Assembly: GCA_947627475.1 (NCBI GenBank)
Contig: CANQWE010000011.1
Location: 1-43,071, forward strand
Length of the DNA: 43,071 nucleotides
Reading direction: 5' to 3'
Source: an uncultured Clostridia bacterium
GTDB lineage: Bacteria; Bacillota; Clostridia; Oscillospirales; CAG-272
Below the pieces are notes generated by a model. The model worked only from the letters and a program-made list of their open reading frames with translations, was not told the DNA's origin and ran no database searches. The translations under genes were made by a program, and so were the position numbers. This document shows positions 36,699 to 43,071 of this stretch, piece after piece; position 1 is the stretch's first letter; each line of letters begins with the position of its first letter.

Positions 36699-36740
36699 AG
36701 GTTCATGCCTTTCTTTCATTTGCTTAATACAAGTTAAATC

Positions 36741-36769
36741 ATTATAGCCTGCCTCTATTCGCTTTGCAA
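36741..36769 (-). promoter_or_regulatory. Promoter of the GH20 gene
   Basis: TTGCAA at 36769-36764, a 17-nt spacer and TATAAT at 36746-36741 on the minus strand, 42 nt before the GH20 start. Confidence 0.85.
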
Positions 36770-36803
36770 GGCTTTTTTTCAAAAAATTGTATTTTTTTCA
36801 AAA

Positions 36804-38195
36804 TCACACGCGAATCTGGGAAATATCGTATAAAGCAGCCTGGCTGTACTTTGCTTCATAGATTTCAGAAAGCTCTTGCAATTTTTCATCCAGAGCCTGC
36901 TGCTGCATGTCCGCAAGCACCCGAGTCTGCCACTGAGGATCCCCGTCTGCAAGCATGCGGAGAATATACGTTCCTTCCGAAACGGTTATAGATGTAATGT
37001 CCCCTTTCTGCCGGGCCTCGTCAAAAATCCAGTTTTCCAAATCTGCTTCCAAGCGGCCCCGCTCCAAATTCAGGGAGGTGTCTCCACCATATTCCTGCAT
37101 CAAGGCTTGAAAGGCTCCATCCGGATCAGTTGCGCTGGCTTCTTTCCACTGCTCCAATACCGTTTGTGCTTTCGCTTTTGCGGTATCTGGGCCGTCCTTT
37201 TCAGAAGCAAAGAGGATAAACTCCAAATTTTTCACCGCGGTGTTGTCCCGATAAACTACTTGCCCCATCGGTTCCCCTACTGCCGGTAAAAGCATGTATA
37301 CCGTTGTTGTTCCATCCTCTTCTTCTGTATAGGTATCATAAGCGGTTCGGCTCTTATCAAAAGCCCACTGTGAAACCGCCGTATCCTCTACATATTGGAC
37401 GCGGCGCCTATATGCATTCTCTATCTTGATTTTTAAATCCTGTTCAGAAAGCTCCGGCGTCTCCTCCAGCAGCTGTGCACGCAGCAGTTCTACAAAGGCA
37501 TCTTCATTTTCTGCATCTGCAAATTTTTTCGCCTGTTCTGTTGGAACGACAGCATAAATCAACCCAACCATGCTGTAATTCGTGCTATTTTGTGCGAAAT
37601 GGTCTTCCAGATCTTCTATCGTATACGACTGCTTTTCTTCCAACTTTTCAGTATACTGGGCTGCCAGCATCTGCATGCGAAGACATTTTCGGATTGTAGT
37701 TTCATTGACGGATTCCCCGAACAATTTATGCAGATAATAGGCCGTAGAAGTATTGTTTTCCACCGCTGCGGTATCATAGCGGGACAAGGTATCCTCAATC
37801 CTTTGCTGGTTTTCCTGGGAAAGCTCCATTTCTTCTGCAAACGCTGCTTCATTCAAGTAAAGCAGCTGCTGCACCTGTTTCAGAGACTGTGCAATCAGAT
37901 AATCAAACCAACTGTGCGTGTCGGAATACTTTTGTTCCGTAAGGGATTTTTCAGTGTCCAGGTTTAGCTGCTCCAGCTGGTCAGCATAATTTGTGACAAA
38001 AGCTCTGTAATAGGAATTAAAAAAATACTCCATCATAGACTGGGTAACAATAAAGTTTTCTGTAGTCACCGCGACGGTACTGTTTATCTCCGCCTCGTCT
38101 GCCGGAGATTCCTTTTTTGAATCTGCACATCCAGTCAGCAGAGAAACTGTGAGCATTACACCCAACAGTATCGCAGGAATTTTTCGGATTTTCAT
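36804..38195 (-). CDS. Parvulin/PrsA-like lipoprotein foldase
   Basis: A 463-residue lipoprotein. MKIRKIPAILLGVMLTVSLL leads into the lipobox LTGC with Cys23 as lipidation site. A SurA/PrsA N-terminal-type helical domain follows (VTTENFIVTQSMMEYFFNSY, SLTEQKYSDTHSWFDYLIAQ, ELSQENQQRIEDTLSRYDTA). A C-terminal region includes a parvulin-like segment (VKNLEFILFASEKDGPDTAK, then YGGDTSLNLERGRLEADLEN, then KGDITSITVSEGTYILRMLA). Such proteins help secreted proteins fold outside the membrane. It is a clear paralogue of the 38662 gene. The ATG at 38195 is chosen for the lipoprotein signal; the open frame further upstream runs through repeat copy 2 and is spurious. AAAGAAAGG lies 15 nt upstream. Confidence 0.85.
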   Translation of the reverse strand: MKIRKIPAILLGVMLTVSLLTGCADSKKESPADEAEINSTVAVTTENFIVTQSMMEYFFNSYYRAFVTNYADQLEQLNLDTEKSLTEQKYSDTHSWFDYLIAQSLKQVQQLLYLNEAAFAEEMELSQENQQRIEDTLSRYDTAAVENNTSTAYYLHKLFGESVNETTIRKCLRMQMLAAQYTEKLEEKQSYTIEDLEDHFAQNSTNYSMVGLIYAVVPTEQAKKFADAENEDAFVELLRAQLLEETPELSEQDLKIKIENAYRRRVQYVEDTAVSQWAFDKSRTAYDTYTEEEDGTTTVYMLLPAVGEPMGQVVYRDNTAVKNLEFILFASEKDGPDTAKAKAQTVLEQWKEASATDPDGAFQALMQEYGGDTSLNLERGRLEADLENWIFDEARQKGDITSITVSEGTYILRMLADGDPQWQTRVLADMQQQALDEKLQELSEIYEAKYSQAALYDISQIRV

Positions 38196-38610
38196 TTTAT
38201 TATGCGCGTGCCTTTCTTTATTTTTGCGGAGTTTTTCCCGTCCTCTGACGCAACGCCAAAGCCCCTTGCGTAATGACAGCCGCCGAATCGAAGAGAAAGT
38301 GGAACTTGAGCTATCTTCATGAGGGAAAAGTTTCTGCTTTCCGAAGCGAAGGAACAATGATGCATCTTTCCAAAGGGGAAATAGCAGGTTGCTACGCTGG
38401 TACACGTATCCAAAAGCGCTTTTTGTACGGACTTTCCTATTGGCCCTCCAGATGCTGCACAGCCTTGCTTTGCCTGTTTTTGCTCTACTCAAAAAGCCTG
38501 TACAAACTTTGTATGCCTCTCAATGTTTTGACAGAGAGAAAAAATGCCCGTAGCCCTGCAAAATTTTTCTGCCGGAATTCCCACACAAACAGAATTCCCC
38601 AAATAAAGAA
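38196..38610. repeat. Hairpin-chain repeat, copy 2 (diverged), plus spacer
   Basis: Non-coding DNA between the two foldase genes. Bases 38283-38510 align with 34191-34480. Shared blocks are CCGA..GAAGAGA, GTTTCTGCTTTCCGAAGC against GTCTCTGCTTCCCGAAGC, CTTTCCAAAG against TTCTCCAAAG, CCTTGCTTTGCC against TCTTGCTTTGCC, and AAGCCTGTACAAACTT (38494-38509) against AAGTCTGTACAGACTT, where the palindrome is kept through G-U pairs. The three GC-rich hairpins of copy 1 (34309-34388) are mostly missing. ACGCAA/TTGCGT (about 38249-38272) adds another dyad. No gene is seen. Confidence 0.55.
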
Positions 38611-38613
38611 TAA

Positions 38614-38636
38614 GGGAATCAGGCAGCCTGATTCCC
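38614..38636 (-). terminator. Probable terminator of the second foldase gene
   Basis: GGGAATCAGG / CCTGATTCCC, perfect 10 bp with a 3-nt loop, 25 nt after the stop at 38662. On the minus strand it is followed by TTATTCTTTATTT, a moderate T-rich tail. Confidence 0.65.
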
Positions 38637-38661
38637 TTTCTCTTGCAGCTTTTTCTATGCC

Positions 38662-40314
38662 TTATGCAAGCTTGACTTCCTGTACCATAGAAACACCCTT
38701 GGATTTAAAGGTCACTGTCGTTTCCTCGGCCATTGCTTCGTACTCTTCGCTATACTGGGTATTTTTTAAAGCATTGTCTGCATTAAACTGCCACTTCACA
38801 TCACCCTCCCCGGAGAAATACAGGATATAATATCCATCGTTTTCTACAAATACCAAATTTGTATCTCCAGGCTGGCGAGCCGCGTCAAATACCCATTCGT
38901 CTACCGTTTCAGAAAGGGCATTATAATCTGCATTTTCGATAAGGCCGCCTTCGTATTTTCCATCACCGTATTTGTCGTGAGAAGCCAGCTCTGCAAATGC
39001 TTCCTCTGTTCCCTTATCTTCATATTCTGCAAGGATTGCTTCTGCAGTAGTCTTTGCCGTTTCCTGATCGTTATCGGACTCGCTCAGCTTCACAGGGATA
39101 TAGCGGTAATTTTTCAGGTTGTAGGTGTCTCTGTACATGCAAGCATAGTCTAAATCAGAATCTTCTTTGGCAGGCAAAATCATGTATACGGTTATATCAT
39201 GATGATCTTCATGATCATGCTCGTCTGTAAATACATCATATGGAGCACGCTGCGTATCATATGCCCACTTGGTAAAATCGGAATCCCCGGATTTTGTTTT
39301 TCCCTCTGTGAGGCATTTGTCTACTAAGCTGTCAATATCGATTGAGTCAGCTTCCAACGCCTCTTCATCCATGCCTGCGTAGACAACGTCTGTCAGGTAA
39401 GACCGAACATATGCGTAAAATTCATCCGCATTTTTGGTGGCAGCCAGTTCTTCTGCATAGGTCCGTACCACAGCCAGCGCTTCCTCAGCGGCTGCGTCTG
39501 TATCTTCGGCAGAGGTTGTATCTTCCGCTGCAGTTGTATCCTCTCCGGAAGCAGTCGTATCCTCCTCTTCCTCCTCTTCCTCCTCTGCAGGCTCAAAGGT
39601 ATAGGAAAGATAGTCGACTTTCAGAAAAGTACTATTGTTTTCGTCAAAATACGTATTCCAGTCTTCTTCATCAAATTCGTACTGTGCCATGAGATGATCG
39701 TGATAGAGCTCCGCCATAAACGAGAGTTCCAGACATTTTTCAACATCCTGTTTCGTCACACTTGCGCCATATACATTTTTGATGTAATATTGGGTTGTTA
39801 CATTATAATTTGCAGCATAGGTATCAAAATTACCCAAAAGTTCTGCAATTTCATCTTTATCTGCATCGCTGAGTTCCAGACCCAGGTCATACGCACCTTC
39901 TGCAAGAACCAGAGTCTCCTGGACCTCCTGCTTTGTTGCCTTCATAATGTAATCAAACCATGTTTCGTTATCTGTATACTTCTGTTCGCTCAGCGCCTTG
40001 GAAGTATCCAGGCCCATATACTGGGAAAAGCCTCCGTTTACATAGGTTTGATAAGTAGCATTGAAGAAATAGGTCATCATGGCAGCGGTCACTTCATAGT
40101 GTTCGCTTTCTGCCGCAACAGTGTTTCTCTGGATCATACCGCTGCTATAAATTCCATATGCAGAGAGAACGCCCAAAACGATCACGATCGCCAGCACGAA
40201 AGCGACGATGGTGACCACTTTTTTTGCTTTACCCTCTTTCTTTTTTTTGTAGCTTTTGGAAGAACCAGTCGCCAGAATGTCTCCCGCGCCGCTCTTCTGC
40301 TGTCCTTTGCCCAT
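38662..40314 (-). CDS. Membrane-anchored parvulin/PrsA-like foldase with acidic insert
   Basis: A 550-residue paralogue of the lipoprotein at 36804. Instead of a lipobox it has a cytoplasmic, lysine-rich N-terminus (SYKKKKEGKAKK) and one uncleaved helix at 33-56. The extracellular part shares the pattern EVTAAMMTYFFNATYQTYVN, ALSEQKYTDNETWFDYIMKA and a C-terminal NADYNALSETVDEWVFDAAR then GDTNLVFVENDGYYILYFSG. Residues 241-279 are a low-complexity Glu/Asp/Thr/Ala segment (EPAEEEEEEEEDTTASGEDT) absent from the paralogue. AAGAAAGG lies 13 nt before the ATG. A TATAAT at 40410-40405 with a poor -35 (TGGAAA) may be its promoter. The two paralogues may fold different client proteins; isomerase activity is not certain. 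Confidence 0.85.
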   Translation of the reverse strand: MGKGQQKSGAGDILATGSSKSYKKKKEGKAKKVVTIVAFVLAIVIVLGVLSAYGIYSSGMIQRNTVAAESEHYEVTAAMMTYFFNATYQTYVNGGFSQYMGLDTSKALSEQKYTDNETWFDYIMKATKQEVQETLVLAEGAYDLGLELSDADKDEIAELLGNFDTYAANYNVTTQYYIKNVYGASVTKQDVEKCLELSFMAELYHDHLMAQYEFDEEDWNTYFDENNSTFLKVDYLSYTFEPAEEEEEEEEDTTASGEDTTAAEDTTSAEDTDAAAEEALAVVRTYAEELAATKNADEFYAYVRSYLTDVVYAGMDEEALEADSIDIDSLVDKCLTEGKTKSGDSDFTKWAYDTQRAPYDVFTDEHDHEDHHDITVYMILPAKEDSDLDYACMYRDTYNLKNYRYIPVKLSESDNDQETAKTTAEAILAEYEDKGTEEAFAELASHDKYGDGKYEGGLIENADYNALSETVDEWVFDAARQPGDTNLVFVENDGYYILYFSGEGDVKWQFNADNALKNTQYSEEYEAMAEETTVTFKSKGVSMVQEVKLA

Positions 40315-40490
40315 TTATTTGTCCGCCTTTCTTTTCTTCGTCAAGGAACTTGACCATAGGGAAGTTTTAACACAATTTTATGGAAAATCCCTTCTAATTT
40401 CAAGATTATATCATATTGCCTGCCTTTTTTCCACCCCTCAATAGATTTTTTTGTGAAATTTCCTAAAAAATTTTTTCCGCGAAAATCTGC

Positions 40491-40519
40491 TTGACAATTT
40501 TTACAGGATATGCTATTAT
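40491..40519 (+). promoter_or_regulatory. Promoter of tRNA-Arg
   Basis: TTGACA at 40491-40496, a 17-nt spacer and TATTAT at 40514-40519, followed 29 nt later by the tRNA. Confidence 0.9.
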
Positions 40520-40548
40520 ATATAAGTCAACAAAATATCAAAGTTTTT

Positions 40549-40624
40549 GCGCCCTTAGCTCAGCGGATAGAGTGCCCGGCTACGAACCGGTAGGCCAGAG
40601 GTTCAAATCCTCTAGGGCGCGCCA
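40549..40624 (+). tRNA. tRNA-Arg (anticodon ACG)
   Basis: A 76-nt cloverleaf. The acceptor stem is GCGCCCT/AGGGCGC, with discriminator G and encoded CCA; the D arm is GCTC..GAGT, and the T arm is AGAGG-TTCAAAT-CCTCT. The anticodon loop CTACGAA carries ACG at 34-36, which after A-to-I editing would read CGU, CGC and CGA. Position 27-43 appears to be a C-U mismatch at the end of the anticodon stem, a small peculiarity. It has its own promoter and terminator and is a single-gene unit. Confidence 0.95.
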
Positions 40625-40627
40625 AAC

Positions 40628-40665
40628 AGTCCTCTTCCATATATGTGGAGGGGGACTTGTTTTTT
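40628..40665 (+). terminator. Terminator of tRNA-Arg
   Basis: AGTCC..CTTCCA pairs imperfectly with TGGAG..GGACT, followed by TGTTTTTTC. It begins 3 nt after the CCA end. Confidence 0.75.
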
Positions 40666-40699
40666 CTACCTACCAGTTTCCCCTTGTAAAAGGAAAACG

Positions 40700-40790
40700 C
40701 ACTTACTTCTTTCTTCCAAGGCCCCTTGTGGGGGTTGCGTAGCAACTCCTAGGGCGGTGCGCCGTAGGCGACGGGGGATTGTTTGGATAT
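40700..40790. repeat. Small GC-rich intergenic element
   Basis: GGCCCCTTGTGGGGGTTGCG and the following bases form small dyads (GTTGC/GCAAC near 40733-40745) and stand out from the AT-rich flanks. It resembles short palindromic intergenic elements of gut Clostridia in general style. No second copy is seen in the window. The remainder of the gap to 40803 shows nothing. Confidence 0.3.
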
Positions 40791-40803
40791 ATGCTTATTT
40801 TGC

Positions 40804-40834
40804 AAAAAACATTCCCGGCATAGCCGGGAATGTT
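40804..40834 (-). terminator. Terminator of the cold-shock gene
   Basis: AACATTCCCGGC / GCCGGGAATGTT, a perfect 12-bp stem with a 3-nt loop and a T-run on the minus strand, 19 nt after the stop codon. Confidence 0.9.
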
Positions 40835-40852
40835 TCCGTTTTCATTCTTAAC

Positions 40853-41065
40853 TTACAGGGGACAAACATTTACAGCTCGCAGCTTCTCGCTGTTCTTGGG
40901 ATCGGGCTCAGTATCAAATGTAACCTTCTGCCCTTCTGTCAGAGTTCTGAAACCGTCTGTCTGAATCGCAGAGAAATGTACGAATACATCGTCTCCGCCT
41001 TCATCGTTGGAAATAAATCCATAACCCTTGTCTGCATGGAACCATTTTACTGTACCTTTATTCAT
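40853..41065 (-). CDS. Cold-shock protein (CspA family)
   Basis: A 70-residue single cold-shock domain, a single-strand RNA/DNA-binding RNA chaperone. RNP1 is KGYGFI and RNP2 VFVHF, after the usual [14 protein letters not shown] start. The central insertion and C-terminus ([14 protein letters not shown]) are within family variation. GGAGGT stands 5 nt before the ATG at 41065; the longer frame upstream reads 5' leader. The transcript has a leader of about 120 nt from a consensus promoter, as is usual for genes whose mRNA responds to cold. Confidence 0.96.
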   Translation of the reverse strand: MNKGTVKWFHADKGYGFISNDEGGDDVFVHFSAIQTDGFRTLTEGQKVTFDTEPDPKNSEKLRAVNVCPL

Positions 41066-41191
41066 CGGGTACCTCCAAAAAAATATAAATTGTACCCACA
41101 TAAATACAAAAGCTCACAGGTACGCGCAAATCAAAACAAACTTGACCTGACATACATGTGAGAACAGAGCAATTATTTTGAATACGGGAAT

Positions 41192-41220
41192 ATTATAGCA
41201 TGGCGGATATTTTTTGTCAA
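41192..41220 (-). promoter_or_regulatory. Full-consensus promoter of the cold-shock gene
   Basis: TTGACA at 41220-41215, a 17-nt spacer and TATAAT at 41197-41192 on the minus strand: both hexamers match the sigma-70/A consensus exactly. Confidence 0.93.
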
Positions 41221-41246
41221 GGTATTTTGAAAATATTTTTTATATA

Positions 41247-41275
41247 TTGATCCCTTTTCCAATATATGTTAAAAT
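41247..41275 (+). promoter_or_regulatory. Promoter of the alpha/beta hydrolase gene
   Basis: TTGATC at 41247-41252, a 17-nt spacer and TAAAAT at 41270-41275, 35 nt before the start codon, divergent from the cold-shock promoter. Confidence 0.7.
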
Positions 41276-41309
41276 ATCTGCACTGTAAAAGAGGAGACAG
41301 ATTTTAATT

Positions 41310-42179
41310 ATGAAATACTGTGAAGAATGCATCCCTATAAACGGAATTCGGCAATATTTTCTCCACTGTCCCGCACCTGGGGCAGATACCGTTTTGTTGT
41401 ATCTGCATGGCGGCCCCGGATTTTCTGCAGCCTACCGAGCCTATCTGCTGGATCCTCCTCTGTCTTCCTGCTCGCTGGTATTTTATGATCAGCGAGGCAG
41501 TGGAAAAACGCTATTAAAAAATAAATCCGCTGTGCCCACGTTTTCTCTTCTGCTGGAGGATCTCCACTGCACCATCCGGTATTTAAAGGAAAAATATGCA
41601 ACCGATAAAATTCTGCTTTTGGGGCACTCCTGGGGCAGTGTGCTAGGATCAGAATATGTGCTCCGGTATCCAGACGTTGTTTCCGCTTATATTGGTATGG
41701 GTCAGGTTGTCAATATGAAAAAAGGAGAGGCAGCCACATTAGAGGAGCTGCAGCGACGTATGCAGGAAAAACGGTCAAAACCTGTCCACAAAAGACGCCC
41801 TTCTCTTCTTTTGCAATATCGGTACGGTATGTATCCTTCCATTTTTTCTTCTATAAAAAGCGTGTGGAAAAGCCCTGTTTTTTCCTGCAGGGACCTTCCC
41901 TCCCTTGTGCGCGCAATCTTTGTGAACAAGGAACTGGACCGTTTTTTGTGGGAATATGACGCAGAGAAAAGCACTGTATATTCTGTGCCTGTATATTATA
42001 TTTTGGGAAAAGAAGACTGGCAGGTCCCCAGCATCCTTGCAGCCCGCTTTTTTGAGGTCATCCAGGCGCCAAAGAAAAATTTGTTTTGGATACCTGATGC
42101 CGGGCATTCCACAGATATAGACAATCCAAAAGCTTTTTGGAGCGCGATTGAAGAAATTAATCGGCAGATTTTCAGTTAA
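41310..42179 (+). CDS. Alpha/beta hydrolase, proline-iminopeptidase-like (S33)
   Basis: A 289-residue cytoplasmic hydrolase. The oxyanion-hole motif HGGPG is at 33-37, FYDQRGSG at 58-65, the nucleophile S107 in LLGHSWGS, the acid D236 in LGKEDWQVP and the base H266 in DAGHST. HGGPG plus DQRGSG is typical of the proline iminopeptidase branch, although esterases and lactonases share it; the cap domain (about 130-215, rich in Lys/Arg/Ser) is too variable to fix the substrate. GAGGAGA lies 12 nt before the ATG. It stands alone between the cold-shock gene and an ABC exporter. Confidence 0.88.
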   Translation: MKYCEECIPINGIRQYFLHCPAPGADTVLLYLHGGPGFSAAYRAYLLDPPLSSCSLVFYDQRGSGKTLLKNKSAVPTFSLLLEDLHCTIRYLKEKYATDKILLLGHSWGSVLGSEYVLRYPDVVSAYIGMGQVVNMKKGEAATLEELQRRMQEKRSKPVHKRRPSLLLQYRYGMYPSIFSSIKSVWKSPVFSCRDLPSLVRAIFVNKELDRFLWEYDAEKSTVYSVPVYYILGKEDWQVPSILAARFFEVIQAPKKNLFWIPDAGHSTDIDNPKAFWSAIEEINRQIFS

Positions 42180-42300
42180 TATTCTGTTGATTTATATTTA
42201 CATAAAATCTATTTTTATATAAAGTATCGTTAATATTGGCGTGTTATACTTTACTACACTGGAAAGGTTAACATGACGCGGCAACACGAGGTAAAACATC

Positions 42301-43071
42301 ATGCTGAAATTATTGAAACAACTGAAAAAAGGGGAATGGCTGCAAGTGTTTTGCGGTCTTATTTTTATTTGTTTTCAGGTTTGGCTGGATCTGAAGCTTC
42401 CGGATTACATGTCTGAAATCACTACCCTGGTGCAAACGCCGGACAGCGCAATGTCCAGTATCTGGGCCGCGGGCGGCAAAATGCTGCTGTGTGCCCTGGG
42501 CAGTCTGGCCGCGGCAGTGGTCGTAGGGTTCTTTGCTGCAAGACTGGCTGCCTCTCTTTCCTGCCGGCTGCGGGATCAGATTTACAAAAAAGTAGAGTCC
42601 TTTTCCATGGAGGAGATCGGAAATTTCTCTATCTCCAGTCTGATTACCCGTTCTACCAACGATATTACACAGATTCAGATGATCGTCGCCATGGGTATGC
42701 AGGTGGTGATCAAAGCGCCGATCATGGCGGTTTGGGCCATTCTGAAAATATCCGGCAAAAGCTGGCAATGGTCTGCAGCTACCGGCTGCGCTGTATTTGT
42801 GCTGGTACTAATCGTATCCATTCTCATGGTGTTTGCACTGCCGAAATTTAAGGCCATTCAAAAAATGACCGACCATTTGAACCTGGTCACCAGAGAAAAT
42901 CTCACCGGCGTGCGCGTAATCCGAGCTTACAACGCGGAAAGCTATCAGGAAGAAAAATTTGCGCAGGCCAATGAGCAGCTAACCCGTACGCATCTGTTCA
43001 CCGGTCGGCTCATGGCGATTATGATGCCCGGTATGACCTTGGTCATGAACGGTCTTTCCCTGTCCATTTAC
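42301..43071 (+). CDS. ABC exporter membrane domain (partial, runs off the window)
   Basis: The first 257 residues of another exporter half-transporter; the frame is open to the window end. MLKLLKQLKKGEWLQVFCGL begins the first helix, and four or five helices are visible. SISSLITRSTNDITQIQMIV and ENLTGVRVIRAYNAE are the conserved coupling and intracellular-loop segments of the type IV exporter fold, as also seen in the 21033 gene. The ATPase domain must lie beyond 43071. GAGGT is 8 nt ahead of the ATG. It is on the plus strand, unlike the exporter pair at 19-23 kb. Confidence 0.92.
   Translation, partial: MLKLLKQLKKGEWLQVFCGLIFICFQVWLDLKLPDYMSEITTLVQTPDSAMSSIWAAGGKMLLCALGSLAAAVVVGFFAARLAASLSCRLRDQIYKKVESFSMEEIGNFSISSLITRSTNDITQIQMIVAMGMQVVIKAPIMAVWAILKISGKSWQWSAATGCAVFVLVLIVSILMVFALPKFKAIQKMTDHLNLVTRENLTGVRVIRAYNAESYQEEKFAQANEQLTRTHLFTGRLMAIMMPGMTLVMNGLSLSIY

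Noticed and set aside
34965..36737. 590-codon plus-strand frame opposite the GH20 gene
   Set aside because: Antisense shadow of a clear GH20 gene; its composition is Gln/His/Cys-rich with no domain and no ribosome site.
38196..38492. N-terminal extension of the lipoprotein foldase through the repeat
   Set aside because: The extension is Arg/Ser-rich repeat translation, and the real start is fixed by a lipoprotein signal at 38195.
40549..40624. tRNA-Arg as an integration site
   Set aside because: No partial tRNA 3' copy, integrase or element border was seen downstream.

Overview
The window looks like chromosome of a mid-GC Clostridia (Firmicutes), probably a gut commensal. The signs are AGAAAGG/GGAGG ribosome binding sites, a T-box leader, promoters close to TTGACA-17-TATAAT, a V-type rather than F-type ATPase operon, and enzymes for host-glycan disaccharides. 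I cannot place the family or genus from sequence alone. Most genes lie on the minus strand.

Layout. (1) 19-5623: a minus-strand operon for galacto-N-biose/lacto-N-biose use, with a lipoprotein sugar-binding protein, two ABC permeases, an intracellular GH112 phosphorylase and a 54-aa membrane protein. A candidate operator lies in its leader. (2) 5801-7322: a visibly AT-richer islet with a small membrane protein and a PD-(D/E)XK-like gene broken by a 5-bp tandem duplication, edged by terminators and a 100-nt nested hairpin. (3) 7418-12777: the tRNA-dependent transamidation operon, aspS-gatC fusion, gatA, gatB, behind a T-box whose specifier reads GAAC (overlapping Glu GAA and Asn AAC codons). 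(4) 13181-18839: HtrA-type protease, membrane-anchored M15 carboxypeptidase, pnp and rpsO, with strong hairpins around pnp. (5) 18841-24232: half-length TauE/SafE protein, a heterodimeric ABC exporter, a YgjP-type metallopeptidase, and two adjacent P-loop kinase genes that have each lost their middle. (6) 24336-33361: a nine-gene V-type ATPase operon in the order F-I-K-E-C-G-A-B-D (Enterococcus ntp names), whose c subunit carries the sodium-ligand residues. (7) 33431-40314: a possibly frameshifted hypothetical gene, about 1 kb of hairpin-rich repeat DNA, an intracellular GH20 hexosaminidase, and two parvulin/PrsA-like extracytoplasmic proteins with a second, diverged repeat copy between them. 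(8) 40491-43071: tRNA-Arg(ACG), a cold-shock protein, an alpha/beta hydrolase and the start of another ABC exporter.

How it fits together. The GH112 operon imports and phosphorolyses Gal-beta-1,3-HexNAc, and the GH20 enzyme could trim GlcNAc-containing oligosaccharides in the cytosol. The Asp/Glu transamidation operon appears to be tuned by uncharged tRNA-Asn and possibly tRNA-Glu. The V-ATPase probably couples ATP to sodium transport. The most unusual items are the dual-codon T-box in front of the AspRS-GatC fusion, the hairpin-chain repeat family, the duplication-broken nuclease-like gene, the two gutted kinases, and the nested 100-nt hairpin near 7.2 kb. Coordinates were read by eye. No database search, folding program or GC calculation was run.
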